Source: Zygnema cylindricum | Lineage: Eukaryota > Streptophyta > Zygnematophyceae > Zygnematales > Zygnemataceae | DNA length: 64,000 nt | Assembly: GCA_037447655.1 (NCBI GenBank) | Contig: JBBHKE010002582.1 | Coordinates: 137,682-201,681, forward strand | Direction: 5' to 3' | In this document: piece by piece, positions 48,773 to 63,047 of the stretch | Layout: each line of letters opens with the position of its first letter | Position numbering within the stretch: position 1 is the stretch's first letter | Program-made: the position numbers and the translations under genes | Notes under the pieces: generated by a model | Told to the model about the DNA's origin: nothing | The model's input: the letters and a program-made list of their open reading frames with translations, nothing else | Databases searched by the model: none

Positions 48773-49212
48773 TGTTAAAAACATTGTGAAACGGCGTCTC
48801 AATTTTGTTAAGCGCCGTAATTTTATGATTTAGTAGTGTGTGGTTTGGTTTTGTGTTGTGTGTTAGTTTAGTTATAGTTTGTTTTGGTTTGGATTTGCGT
48901 GAGTAGGACTTCTATATTTGTACGGCGGTTCATATTTTGTTTAATATCGCGTACTTTATGTTGCTTCATAGGTATTGCAATTTGATTGGTTCGTTCGCGT
49001 ACTTTTGTACGACATACGATTATGTAGTACTTGTTTGTTTCGTGTGAGGGTATTTAGGACTTAGTCGTTTTCGTGAGAGATTAATCTTTGTAAGAGGAAA
49101 AAAATTTCGGTGAAATATATTTGTCTTTTGCTGGAGTGCTCTCTTCTTTCCATCTTTGCTTCCGCATTCTATTATGTCTTTCCTTCTACCATATTGTGTA
49201 TCGATCCTTACA
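48773..49212 (+). repeat. Left LTR of the Copia element
   Basis: TGTTAAAAACATTGTGAAAC to CGATCCTTACA. It pairs with 54206-54646. Confidence 0.95.
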
Positions 49213-49214
49213 AG

Positions 49215-49226
49215 TGGTATCAAAGC
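49215..49226 (+). other. Primer binding site, tRNA-iMet type
   Basis: TGGTATCAAAGC starts two bases after the left LTR and is the usual copia complement of initiator tRNA-Met. Confidence 0.9.
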
Positions 49227-49271
49227 TAGTGTGCTCCATTGAGAGTCTTCAAGGTGGCAATTTTGCCGCCA

Positions 49272-50570
49272 TGGGGGGGAAGAAGAAGAAGTCCACTTCC
49301 ACACATTCTCCTATCGTGGCTCCAAATCCGGATCCACTGGATTTGCCAGATCTGTACGACTCATCTCTAGATCAGAGTGTTAAAGACTTTGGCGTAAGAG
49401 TGGCTACTCTTGATGTGGCTTCTCCCTCCAACCCACTTCTACAAGGAGAGGAAGAAAAGAAGGAAGGGGTAGTGTTAACCGAAGATCGCCTCAATGAATT
49501 GTTTCATGGCTTTCTAACGCTCGTAGATCAACGGATCTAAGATGAGAATCGGAAGGGGAAGTTTAAGGTGGAAGAGGATCTGATATTGGATTCTTTGGAG
49601 GTGGCTTCGGATGGAGGGGTCGAGAATGACGATGCTTTGAGGGAGATTCTCCGCAAGGGGAAATTTGTGATCGAGAACGACTCAGATCTAGAATATGAAT
49701 CCGATGATGAGTTACCAATCCCTTTAATGTTGGGGCATATCGTCCTTTTCAACAGATCTAACTACAAAATATGGAAGAAATACATCAAAGCCCAACTTAT
49801 CCTTCGTCATCTTTGGAAGATTGTGAATGGGGAGGAGAAAATGACTATCGATGATCCGAAGGCTTGTCGCCTCTGGAAGAATTTTTTTTTTGCCGCCATC
49901 ACCTGTCTCATGCAATCATGCACCTCTTTGGTACACGATCATTTCCTTACTCGAGATAAGGCACACGAATGTTGGAAGGCTCTCAAAGGCCAATTTGAAA
50001 AGGGCCTTCAAAACAAGGGGCAATATGCCTACACGGATTTTATTCAATTTAAAATAAAATCCAATGAATCGATCGATGATGCAATCAATCGATATAATAT
50101 CATCATGGAGCAGCTCTCAAATAATGGCCAGATTATTATCGAGGAGGATAAGGTGATCGGACTCGTCAATGCATTACTTGATAACCTCATCTATCTTAAA
50201 GATTTTTTTTGGGCGCAAACAAATCTGAGCTACGAATTTATCTTGAATTACCCCAAGACCACCGAAAGAAATTGCGAAGATCCTCCTAAGGCTTCTGCCT
50301 TGGGTGGATCTCTGAACGCATCATCTCAAGAACCCACAGATCTAAATTTTCTCCGTGGGACAAGAGGGGTAAGGGGAAGAGGAGGTGGATCAAGAGGAAG
50401 GGGGAGGAGCACCGAAAGGAGGGGGGGCTTTCTTGGCCAACCTCCTTTCTAAGACCAGTCTTCAGCTACATGTTTTAGATGTAACAAGACCGGCTATAGG
50501 TGCTCTTTATGCCCGGACAAGAAGAAGCAGTGTTTACAGGAAATGGGGACATATTAGTCCTCAATGCTAT
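49272..50570 (+). pseudogene. Copia gag with zinc knuckles
   Basis: Starts MGGKKKKSTSTHSPIVAP, with one in-frame stop at 49538-49540; the frame then continues to 50452. The core has LFNRSNYKIWKKYIKAQL and WKALKGQFEKGLQNKGQYAY, typical of UBN2-type Gag. An Arg/Gly-rich tail (GRGGGSRGRGRS) precedes a knuckle CFRCNKTGYRCSLC in which Tyr stands at the His position, and a second part (GHISPQCYA) in the next frame. Confidence 0.85.
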
Positions 50571-51790
50571 GCGAAATATGACGGAGGCGGCGGCCGCAGC
50601 GGCAGCAGCGACAGATTCGGCCGACTCGGCGGTGGCCGCTTTGGAGGGCGGTGGACGAGGAGGACGTGGCGGCCGATTGGGCAGCCATGGCCACTTGTTG
50701 GTGAAAGAGAAAATAATGAAGGGGACGACAAACCAAAGACATTTTCAATCTTAAGTGTTACGTATGATCTGTCGTCCGTTGACACGCAAAATGACAAAGA
50801 GTGGATTATTAACTCTGGCGCTTTGCATCATGTTTGTACGGACGCCACATTCTTCGACGAAATGACGTCGTTCACAGTCGCTAGTGGTCAAGTGTTTTCC
50901 TTCAGTAAAGTTGGTACCGTACGACTTGACATGATCACGCTGAATCCAAGCGGATCTGAGCGCATTTCCAAAATCCAACTTTTGAACATACTATAAATTC
51001 CGGGCGGATTTGCGAATATTTTGAACATACTATAAATTCCGGGGGTATTTGCGAATATTTTAAGCGTGCCGCAGATCCACCAAGCTTGCGAAAGTGTGTA
51101 TGCTTTAGGTGACTCAACGATCAAAATTGTCGGATGTGATAGCGTAACAATTGGCGAATGCAAAGTATCTAACGCTTTTCGTAGCTGACAGTTATGGAAA
51201 CGTCCGAAATCTTGTCGTAGAAATGATGGCATAATTGGAGAGATCGCCAAAATCAAAGGAGATATGACGATATGGCTCCAAAGAATGGGTCATACGTCAG
51301 AAAAGAATTTGAAATGTGTGATAAAAGCCAGGTCCACGCGCGGTCTAGATCTGATGTCAGGTGAAAAAGTCAACGGTTGTTCCAGTTGCAGTCAACGGCG
51401 TCAGATCCATAAACCTCACCTTTCCAAAGACACTCAATTTTGCGCAGCGCATCCTTTTGAAAAAGTACAGGTGGATCTATGTGGGGATGTTAAACCTGAG
51501 AGTTTGGGGGGGAATAAGTATATTATGGTAATTGCAAACGATTCACATAGGTATTCCTCTTTAAAAATGCATCCGCCAAATTTGAGGAGTTGCATGTCAT
51601 GGCGGAACAACAATGCGAACGAAAATTAAAGGCAGTCCGATCCGATAATGGTGGGGAAATCATGGCATTTGATTCGTATTGTAAGCAATGGGGGATTCGT
51701 CAAGAAATAAGGGCTTCATACTCACCGGAGTCGTACGGAATCGCCGAACAAAAAATCGATTTTTTCAAGAAATGGTACAATCGATGATTC
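50571..51790 (+). pseudogene. Copia protease and integrase
   Basis: The protease motif near 50802 reads WIINSGALHHVC: Asn (AAC, 50811-50813) stands where the catalytic Asp belongs. The following strand region contains a 39-bp in-frame tandem duplication (50981-51058) with a stop in each unit. The integrase is recognised by the pre-integrase Cys motif CSSCSQRRQIHK, VDLCGD, RSDNGGE and IAEQK, so the DDE acids appear present, but frames change near 51590. Confidence 0.85.
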
Positions 51791-52740
51791 ACGGATTGGG
51801 TAGAAAAGATTATTCATGGGGAGATGCGATATTAACGGCGAACTACATTTGCAATTGACAACTTACCTCTATTTTGGGCGATAAGACTCCTCAAGAGCTT
51901 TGGTGCGGACGAAAACCCACCTTACATCACCTTCTTATTTGGGGAAGTCGGGCAACGGTTTTATCGAATCGTTTTAGCGAAGAGGTAAACTCTCCTCTCG
52001 TAGTTGGTTCATTTATTTGTCGTTTATAGCTCCAAGGGGAGCCTATATCGTGTGTATGATCCGATCCGTCATGTGGTGGAAGAGAGTCGCAATGTCGATT
52101 TCCATGAGGATCTCAAATCGGCAATTTCTCGATACAAGAAATCGCCATCGAATCATGATTTTCTCAAAGTGATTGAAACTCTTTCTTTCCCACATCTCGA
52201 TCAGTCGGATTGCGAAAATAAGGCGGATCCGATCGTCAACATTAAGAAAGGGAGAGCTAATTCCGAAATTCATCCGAAATTAGTTAATATCGTTTAGATC
52301 CGAAGTGAAAAATCTCGAATGTCTTCGGACATTCGTTTATTTAAAATCTCTAAATCTCCGAGCGTTTCTTTCCACGAGGAAGAATCCGAATTTGAAAAAA
52401 TCCGCAAAAGAAAAAATATATGAAATTCCATTGAGAAGGAGTCAACGTGAGACAAAGGGGAAGAAACCACATCGCTTGTGTTTTGATAGCAAAGGGGGAA
52501 ACGTCAAAAATTCTCATTACTTTATTTCGGCCGCTTTGGAGAAATCTATCCTCTTGTAGCAATCATCGAGTGAGAACATGCCCGATGATCCCCAATCATA
52601 CAACGAGGCACGAGGATCTATGGATTGGGAGGATAAGTGGAAACTGGCGTGGGAGAGAGAATTAAAATCAAATATCAATAACAAATTTTTTGAGGAGGTG
52701 AGTCTTCTTGAGGGAAATAAGGCTATTGATGCTAAATAAA

Positions 52741-54178
52741 TATCTATGACAAAAACTAGTGCTACAAGGGAAATAATAAAATATAAGGCTAGATTGGTTT
52801 GTAAAGGCTTTCAACAAGTAGAGGGGGTTGATTATTCGGAAACATATGCACCAGTTATCAAATTCGATTCTTTGAGAATGTTAATTGCTATTGCGGCCGC
52901 GAAAAACAAGCATATACATTAGATAGATGTGGAGACGACCTTTTTGAATAGAGAGTTGGGGGAAGAGGTTTACATAAAGGTCCCCGATGGTGTGCCTTCG
53001 AAGGGAGGAAAAGTATGGCATCTACGAAAATCCTTGTACGGATTGAAACAGGCACCCAGAACATGGTACCTTCGTCTTCATAAGGTATTTACTGACTTTG
53101 GCTTTGTTCGTACAGTCTTAGATTCTTGAGTGTACGTGAAAGGAGAAGGACATGAGCAAATTATTTTCTTTGAGTACGTCGATGATTTTCTAATGATAAG
53201 TGATAAGTTGTCTGTCATCAATGAGTTAAGAGAGTATCTTAGATAACATTTTAATGTGACAGATTTGGGGGAAGTATGTTACATTTTGGGGATTGAGGTT
53301 ATACGATCCAACGAGAATGTGATTAAGTTGAGTCAAGCTCAGTGCTGTAGAGAGGTCTGGACTAGATTTGTTATCATTGGCGCGAAACCTGTCTTGACTC
53401 TTTTAGATCCAAAAGTACAGTACAGAAAATACGAAGAAGAAGAGAATGTATTTGTCCCATACCGTGAGGCAGTTGGTAGTTTAATGTACATGAGTGTAGG
53501 CACGCGCTCGATATCGCAGCAAGAGTGTCAGTTGTTAGTCCTTATTGTAATGCTCCAAAAAAGAATCATTGGGAGGCACTGAAACAAATAGTTTCCTATC
53601 TCGTTAGTACGATGGAGTACGGTTTGGTGTACAAGTCTAATCGGGAAAAGAATCATTGGGAGGCACTGAAACGAATAGTTTGCTATCTTGTTAGTACGAT
53701 GGAGTACGGTTTGGTGTACAAGTCTAATTGGGACTCTTTTGGAGGAGATTTCGATAGTGGAAAGTCCACATTAAGGTACGCATTTATTTTGGGAGGCGTG
53801 GCAGTTTCGTGAAGTTCACGGTTAGAGCCAACGACCGCCTTAAGTTCCACGGAGGCCGAATATATGTCGGCGTGTCATACTTCAAAAGCATCTGTGTGGA
53901 TCATGGAGATGCTTGGTGAGTTGGGGATTTTGATTGGCTGTCTGAAAATTTTCATTGACAGCATGAGTTCAATGGCGCTCGTGAAAAACCCGGTCTTTCA
54001 CAAGCGGACAAAACATATTCCCATCCAGTGGCACTTCGTACGAGATTTTGTGACTGTGAAGGAAATCGAGTTTTTGTACGTGTCGACTTTCGAGGAGGCC
54101 ACGTATATGTTAACTAAGGCGATGGTCTACGATGTCCATTTACGGGGTAGACCTAAACTAGGTTTGTTTTCAGTTTAA
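52741..54178 (+). pseudogene. Copia reverse transcriptase and RNase H
   Basis: KARLVCKGFQQVEGVDYSET begins the RT; WHLRKSLYGLKQAPRTWY and the catalytic YVDD (53174-53185) follow. Stops occur near 52921, 53129 and 53243. An 87-bp in-frame tandem duplication spans about 53561-53734. RNase H at 53810-54150 has EAEYMSACHTSKASVWIMEM and KNPVFHKRTKHI. The purine-rich tract before the right LTR is at about 54176-54204. Confidence 0.9.
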
Positions 54179-54205
54179 GAGGGGGTTTCACAATGAGAGG
54201 GGCGT

Positions 54206-54646
54206 TGTTAGAAACATTGTGAAACGGCGTTTTAGTTTTGTTGAGCGCCGTAATATTATGATTTAGTTAGCGTGTGGTTTGGTTTTGTGTTGTTTGTTAG
54301 TTTAGTTATAGTTTGGTTTGGTTTGGATTTGCGTGCGTAGTACTTTTGTATTTGTACACCGATTCATATTTTGTTTAGTATCGCGTACTTTATCTTGCTT
54401 CGTAGGTATTGCAATTTGATTGGTTCGTTGGCGTACTTTTGTATGACGTACGATTATGTAGTAGTTGTTTGTTTTGTGTGAGGGTATTTAGGACTTAGTC
54501 GTTTTCGTGAGAGATTAATCTTTGTAAGAGGGGAAAACTTATGGTGAAATATATTTATCTTTTGCTGAAGTGCTCTCTTCTTTACATCTTTGCTTCCGCA
54601 TTCTATTCTGTCTTTCTTTCTACCATACTGTGTATCAATCGTTACA
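54206..54646 (+). repeat. Right LTR of the Copia element
   Basis: TGTTAGAAACATTGTGAAAC to CAATCGTTACA, then the GTAGC target duplication at 54647-54651. Confidence 0.95.
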
Positions 54647-54651
54647 GTAGC

Positions 54652-57600
54652 TTAGAAGCGCTAAATTTGTATATTCGCAGGCTATTCTATCCTTTTTGTT
54701 TTGTGAATCGAAGAAAATACTTGTTATTTAACTCCTGTGGCAAGCGCTTTAACGCCATGTGCTCCCAATTAAGCCATTTTTTTATCAACAGAATGGCTCC
54801 AACTTTTCTTTATATCTCTCAGATAAAGGAATATTAAAGTGCATCCGTTTGTAAGGTTGTTTGGTTTTTTTTTTCTTCCTGCCCATGGTCGCAACACTCG
54901 CCAATCTTTCACATTTAAAATGAGCACACAAGCTTCAATGCCACTCGATGGATCCAGCAACAAAAGAAAATTATCTCACACAAGATAAAGCATAAGCGGA
55001 GGCATGAATGAAACAACACTCAAAGAGTACACTCTTACAAAAGCCAATGTATTCCACAAGAATATTTCTCCAAATATTATTTTTTTCCCCGCTCATTACT
55101 CTTTTTATACACAAAAGACTCAGTTGTAAAATGCCATAATAACATGATTTTGCAAAATAACACAGAAGGCGGGTGCGCGCCAATCACTGGGCGACAATAA
55201 AGGTAGAAAAAGTACAAGGTACTATAAAATATTTAAATTGTTGTAAACAAAATATCAGACATCACAAATTGACCAAAATAAAACTCAACAACGAACCAAT
55301 ATAAATGAAGTGTTCATATAAGCGAAACGCCTATCCCTCAATAAATCTAATAGCCGACATCAATTTATTAACGAAATCCTTTTTGCCTATATAGTATTTG
55401 TTTTTTTTTTACTTTCTTCTCTCTCTCCTTTCTCTTCATCTTCGGTCAAAGTTTGACAAAATAAACGTACTTGATGAACATAAACTAAGCCAATGGAGAT
55501 ATCTTTATACTAATGGGCGATGAAACGCCGTACCTAAAAATCGAAACCGAATTGGACAACATAGACTGGCGCGAATTAGCATCTATATTAAGGATTTTGT
55601 CCTCCAACCGATTTGACCGATGCATCCCAAAACGCTCTATTTCCTAAGTTGTGTTGTTTAAAGTGATAAATATCGTTGCTTGTCGATGATCATAATTTGC
55701 GTGAGGACATTATTTAGTGTTTTTTTTATGATACCTTCCTTTTGGGTCGCCATCTATTAGGGAACTAATGAGGTTGTTTATTGGACGTCGAAAATTTTCG
55801 TACAATTTTATACCAGTTTTTTGTTTATTTAGGCGAAACATGTTTACTAGGTACTTGTCATTCATAATTGTATGACGTAAAGCTTGACCGTTGGATTTTT
55901 TGTTTTTTCAAATCCGCGGAGCAAACGCGCACACCGTCGTGTGTGTGGGCGTTGTCTTTGCGAGGACATTAGCCACACACCGAACGTATACAATTGGATA
56001 AACTTGTAAAAGCAAAAAAATAACCCACAATTAACATATTATGAAAACCTTACACGTTGTATAGGCCATGTGCCTTCCGCGAGGGTGGATGCAGGTGCAC
56101 CAAAAGTATCCCCTTATGCTCATTTTGTCGTCCACTAGCGTTTAAAGTTTGTCGCGCCTTTCTACCATTCCGTTTAGAAATGTTCATTTCCATTTTCAAA
56201 ATTCTATTTTTGTAGCAAACTTTTTGTCAAGTCATTAAGTACCTCCATTGGTATAAATATTTTGTTCAAACTTTACGTTTGAAGATTCTTTTTGGATTTT
56301 TAAAATCTGACATTAACCTACGTGGTGCTAAGTAAAATGAGGGAACCATGGTGAGAGAATGAACCCAATGGAGGATTCTATAAGATATCACGACTATAAA
56401 CATATCCGTACGTTTACTTGCACCGCCTAATGGATTCGAGGACTTAGTGCACAGACATAAACGTCTCATGCACATAAAATGCACGCATGAAACGCCTAAA
56501 AAGTAGTGAATATGCGCTTGGAAAAAAAATCAAATTTTATAAAGTGAGTCGACCGACTTTGACTTTATGATAAAATAAAACATGGAATTTTTTTTAATCA
56601 AAAATACTACCACAACTTAATCAAACTTAACTCTTTTTTTGTGACGTTAATATAGGTATTTTTTAATTAGTGTTAATTACTCTAATATCGACTGATGTGA
56701 AGTAGTGTAATTTACGAAATGTGTCAGTCTGTACTAAAATACTAATTATTTCGTGTAGAAGTACGGAATAAGTGTCAGATAAAGAAGTTGACCCGTGAAA
56801 TTGAGTGTGTGGCTATGGAAAAGGGCACTCATAGTTGGTTCCTAGTCATGAGATGAGGGAAAATCTAGAGAACCTGTTCTCACATGTTTAAGCGTTGAAC
56901 AAGTGAACAAGGACTATCACGGCTACAATATGCCAATGTGTATCCAAATTAGTGTTAGCTGTATAAATTAACGTTAATTTATGTTGGCATTAGGCTCCTG
57001 AACCCAAAATAGAGTTAATAAAACTATTTGTTTATTTACACTAATTATTTTTTAACTCTTTAAAGAGCAATTTCAGGTGTACTTTTAACCCTTTTTTTTG
57101 AAAATTTTTGTGCATTATATCCGTACACTAAAATTAACGAATTTTCTTATAATAGTCAAAATCCGTACGAATTAGACATCTGTGAAAATACGGTAAGAAA
57201 ATGTTGTAAATATAGGATGCCAACTTGTGTAATCTCGAAATATACGGTAGGTCATTGGTCACGCTGTCCATCAAAATATGCTTTCCCGTTACAAACAAGA
57301 TCCATGGGATTGTCAGATAAGCACGAACCGACAAGATTTCCCACGTTTCATTTTGAAACAACAAAAATAAAAGTGTTAATACTGTACTTCTTAGCGATTT
57401 CACCGTTTTTAACCGTTGTAGCAGTCGTGCAGATTTTCTTCGGAAACGCACTTTATAACGGTAAATCCGTACATACGCCCAATCTCTAACAAAGATGCTT
57501 GTCGGATGCCGGACATCTACGTAAAGATGACGCGTGTTAGCGTAGTCGGAAAGATCGAAGGGTCCAGATTCTACATGGGGAATGACGTTACGAATCGGCT

Positions 57601-57887
57601 TTTATCTCTTTGCCGCTAACCGTCGATAGGTTGACCATCGACGTTTTGGCGTTTAACTTCGCGTTTTTGGGCAACGAACTTAAAATCGATTGCACGCAAA
57701 CAAAACCAAAACAAACACAAATGAAAGAGCGGGAAGTACTTATTTTGAACCCACCACATATTCAAAAACATAAAAGGAACAGTAAAACCTATAAACTAAA
57801 CAAAAAAAAATAGTAGAGGAAAAAGCTACAAAAGAGTTGGCAATAGCTACATAGAAACAAAAGGATGAGGATGCGCACGCTCGCCTA
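54652..57887. other. No gene seen
   Basis: AT-rich. Short frames have no known domain. A diverged MITE end (ACTCTAATATCGACTGATGT) is near 56680. The open frame 57610-57813 shows no family match to me. Confidence 0.4.
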
Positions 57888-59791
<1,904 letters not shown>

Positions 59792-61816
59792 TTAAAAATC
59801 GCTTTTTTGTATATACGAAAATATGTTTTCGTGAAGTGGGTCGTTCACAAAGTCGATTAAATTCTCTAGGGGCCCTTTTCTCGTGAGAGCCGCCTGGGCA
59901 AAGAATCCGAGCCACGCCACCATCGCCAATCTCGCATGCTTTATCTCCTTCACCTGTAAACACCACATTTGTCACACTCGTTACGTTTGTCACATTTGTT
60001 ACATTTGTCCCACTTGCTACATTTTTCCCACTTGTTACATTTGTACTTGTTACGTTGGTCACACAATTGTCACTCTTTTGTTGTATGTCACACCACATGT
60101 AGACATTCGTCACCATTGTGGCATTTTTCCCTCACCACGTTGCCTTTGTCACATTTGTGACATCTGTCACACCGAACGTTTACATCTGTCACATTTGTCA
60201 CACTGAATGTTTGCATTGGTTGCAATTGTGACATATGCCAGACTAATGTTTACATTTGTCATAAACCCAACAACTGCAAGTTGCAAACAAAACCCTCTTC
60301 CTTTAAACCCTATTATTCACAAAATGCCAAATTCTTTTTTACCTTTAAATCTTCGAAATTTTCCGCATTTTTCGATAATCCGAGAGGATCGAACAAAATT
60401 CCTCCGGGATAATTTATGTCTCCGGGAAGATAAATTCCGAGAGGTTCCAAAGCCCTTATTCCACAATATCGGGCGTATTCGGGCCCAAGCTGCAAAAATA
60501 ATTAAATAATTGAATAAATAAATAAGTAAATAGATAAATATGCAAATAAATAAAGATGAAGATAAATGAAAAAGAAAAAAACATGGATAAAGAAATAAAG
60601 GAGTAAAAAAATGAAAAAAGTAAATAAAATCCAGCGTACTCGGGTCCAAGCTGCAAAAATAAATAAGGGATACGGAGAGAGGGAGCGAGGGAGAAAGTGA
60701 GAGAGAGAGGGAGAGATGGAATGGAAAGAGGGAGAAAGGGAGAGTTTGAGAGAGGGAGAGAGGGAGAGAGGTAGAGGAGGAAAGAGAGAGGTGGAAAAGG
60801 AGAGGGACGGGGAGAGGGAGAGGGAGAGAGAGAGAGAGTAAGAGAATCACCATAAGGAAAAACTGTGCAATAGCGATAATGATCACTCCCTCCCCCCCCG
60901 CCACATAGAGCCCGGGCACTCCCAGGTAGTCCAAAGTGTCTCCCTGCCCACCCCTCCCTTGACTCCTTGTCAGCCTCTCTTTCTCTCCTCTCCCTCTTCT
61001 ACCACTCCCCTCTCTCTCTTGTCCTCCCTCTCTTTTCTGTCCTAACCCACCTCTCTCCTCCCTCTCCCCCCCCTTCCCCCCCTCTCTCCCCCCCCACCTC
61101 CTCCCCCCCCCCCCTCCTTCCCCCCCCCCCACACCCTCCCCCCCCCCCATCCCCTCCCCCTCCCCCCCCCAACCTGCAGCTTTGCCTCCCCCACCCTCCA
61201 CCAGACCGGCTCCCTGAGTGCCACGTCAGCAGATACTGCCAAAAGTTCCGGAAAAAACCGCTCCAAGGGCGCCCAGCATGGCCCACCGACCATGGAGGAT
61301 TTCAAAGCTGCCCGAAAAAAAAAAGAAAAAAAAATGAGGCAGCAACAAAAAAGGCTATTGATGTTTCAATAATTTAGAGGGAGGGAGGGGGAGGGGGAGG
61401 GGGAGGGAGAGGGAGAGGGAGAGGGAGAGGGAGAGGGAGAGGGAGAGGGAGAGGGAGAGGGAGAGGGAGAGGGAGAGGGAGAGAGAGAGGGAGAGGGAGA
61501 GGGAGAGGGAGAGGGAGAGGGAGAGGGAGAGGGAGAGGGAGAGGGAGAGGGAGAGGGAGAGGGAGAGGGAGAGGGAGAGGGAGAGGGAGAGGGAGAGGGA
61601 GAGGGAGAGGGAGAGGGAGAGGGAGAGGGAGAGGGAGAGGGAGAGGGAGAGGGAGAGGGAGAGGGAGAGGGAGAGGGAGAGGGAGAGGGAGAGGGAGAGG
61701 GAGAGGGAGAGGGAGAGGGAGAGGGAGAGGGAGAGGGAGAGGGAGAGGAAGAGGGAGAGGGAGAGGGAGAGGGAGAGGGAGAGGGAGAGGGAGAGGGAGA
61801 GGGAGAGGGAGAGGGA

Positions 61817-61914
<98 letters not shown>

Positions 61915-63047
61915 GAGTACTTGAAATTCTTGTAAAAATCTTCAGTTTCTCTCCCTAGCCCCAGAACATCGAAGCCGTAGTCTCCCGCCACCCCCCCCTC
62001 CAAATACTGCGGATATTCGAAGGCAAGGGGACCCAAAAATTTTGGCCGGGAAGGTCCGTACCACGGGCTGCCCGAAAAAAAAAAAAAAAAAAGAAAGAAA
62101 GAAAGGGGAGGGCGGTGGGGTATGGGAGGGGGAGGGAATTAGGTTTGACAAGGGGGTGGGAAAGGAGACGTGGAGGAGGGAGGAACGGAGAGAGAGGGGG
62201 AAGAGAGAGGGAGAGTGAGAGAGAGGGAGAACACAGTGGGAGAGAGGGAGAAAGAGAGGGAGAAAGAGAGGGAGGAAAGGAAAGAGATGGCGAGGGAGAG
62301 AGAAAGGGGGTGGGAGCGAGAGAGAGAGAGGGTGAGGTCGCCACAGGCTCCCCCAAAGAAGAATGGGAGTATGAAAACGAGACAAACATGGGAGGAGGGG
62401 AGGAGAAAAAAAAGACAGGAGTGAGGAGAAAGAGATGAAGAAGGAAAATGGAAGAGGAGAGGTAAAGGGATGGTAGAGGAAGGTGAAGTAGAGGAAAAGG
62501 GAGGGTAGATTGGGAGAGAAAAAAGAGTGTGTGAGAGAGGGATCAAAGTGGGAGAGAGAGAGTGAGAAGGAGATAGAGAAAAAGATGACCAATCTCCCTC
62601 TCCCTCTCTGCACTCCAAACAAACCCCCTTCCCTCTCTCCCCCAATAATCTTACCTACTCTCTCTTGCTTTTCTCCGCTTCTCTTCCTCTCCCTCTCCCC
62701 TCCTTTCCTCCTCTTCCGCCCTCTCCCTCTCCCTCTCCGCCCTCTCCCTCAGCCCCCCCCCCCAGGGAGACTCCGCCAGAGCCTTCACTGCAGTGAAGGG
62801 AATCGCAGAAACCACCAAAACCTCAATACTCTGGAAACCAGGGAGGGAGAGTGAGAGAGAGAGAGGAAGAGAGAGAGAGAGAGAGGGAGGGAGAGGAAGA
62901 GAGAGGGAGGAGAGAGAGAGAGAGAAAGAGTGAGAGAGAGGGAGAGAGAGATAAAGTGTGAGAGAGAGGGAGAGAGGAAGAGGGAGAGAGGAGGGGAAGA
63001 GAGGAGATAAGGGGAGTTTTCAATTTTCAATCATGGATGGTTACCAT
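59792..63047 (-). CDS. Light-harvesting chlorophyll a/b-binding protein, one-base frameshift in helix 1
   Basis: Minus-strand exons: about 62830-62760 ([20 protein letters not shown]), 62067-61921, 61307-61174, 60943-60851, 60489-60343 and 59953-59792. They encode [20 protein letters not shown]; helix 1 [35 protein letters not shown] for helix 2; [20 protein letters not shown] then [13 protein letters not shown]; and helix 3 [20 protein letters not shown] followed by [18 protein letters not shown]. Both E-x-x-H-x-R-type chlorophyll/ion-pair motifs are present. Later exons join in phase. A run of six T (61251-61260 region) adds one base inside helix 1. An ATG directly before a GTAACC donor at 63047-63045 would supply the start in phase; the donor of the 62.8-kb exon is unclear. 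The sequence resembles Lhcb7-like or Lhca-type antenna proteins; subtype unsure. Confidence 0.8.
59968..60260. repeat. 12-bp-type minisatellite in last LHC intron
   Basis: Irregular TTTGTCACA, TTGTTACAT and TTGTCCCAC units fill most of the intron between the exons at 59953 and 60343. Confidence 0.8.
60634..60660 (-). repeat. Partial duplicate of an LHC exon start
   Basis: The minus strand reads ATTTTTGCAG then CTTGGACCCGAGTACGC, a near copy of the acceptor and first codons of the exon at 60489. It lies 160 bp further upstream in the intron and has no open continuation. Confidence 0.75.
61379..61917. repeat. GAGGGA hexamer and GA microsatellite in LHC intron
   Basis: About 70 hexamers GGGAGA up to about 61824, then a GA dinucleotide tract. 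On the coding (minus) strand it is an uninterrupted polypyrimidine tract of about 540 bases beginning at the donor of the exon ending at 61921. Confidence 0.97.
62101..62600. repeat. GA-rich low-complexity intron sequence
   Basis: Irregular GGGAGAGAGGGAG sequence between LHC exons, pyrimidine-rich on the coding strand. Similar tracts fill 60660-60840, 60960-61170 (C-rich on plus) and 62830-63010. Confidence 0.85.

Larger units (their letters stand above)
48773..54646 (+). mobile_element. Ty1/copia LTR retrotransposon, complete structure, broken coding region
   Basis: LTRs of 440 and 441 bp start TGTTA and end TTACA. The 5 bases before the left LTR and after the right LTR are both GTAGC, a perfect target duplication, so both ends are original. 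Inside are a primer site, gag, protease, integrase, RT and RNase H in copia order, and a purine-rich tract before the right LTR. The LTRs differ at a modest number of sites, so insertion is fairly recent, yet the coding region has many stops, frameshifts, one catalytic change and two internal duplications. Confidence 0.95.

Noticed and set aside
53525-53812. Internally repeated protein with the NHWEALK motif
   Set aside because: It is part of the copia RT/RNase H region with an 87-bp tandem duplication, not a separate repeat protein.
61374-62036. 220-residue Pro-Leu repeat protein
   Set aside because: Translation of the GAGGGA/GA microsatellite in an LHC intron; only the 61921-62067 part is a true exon.
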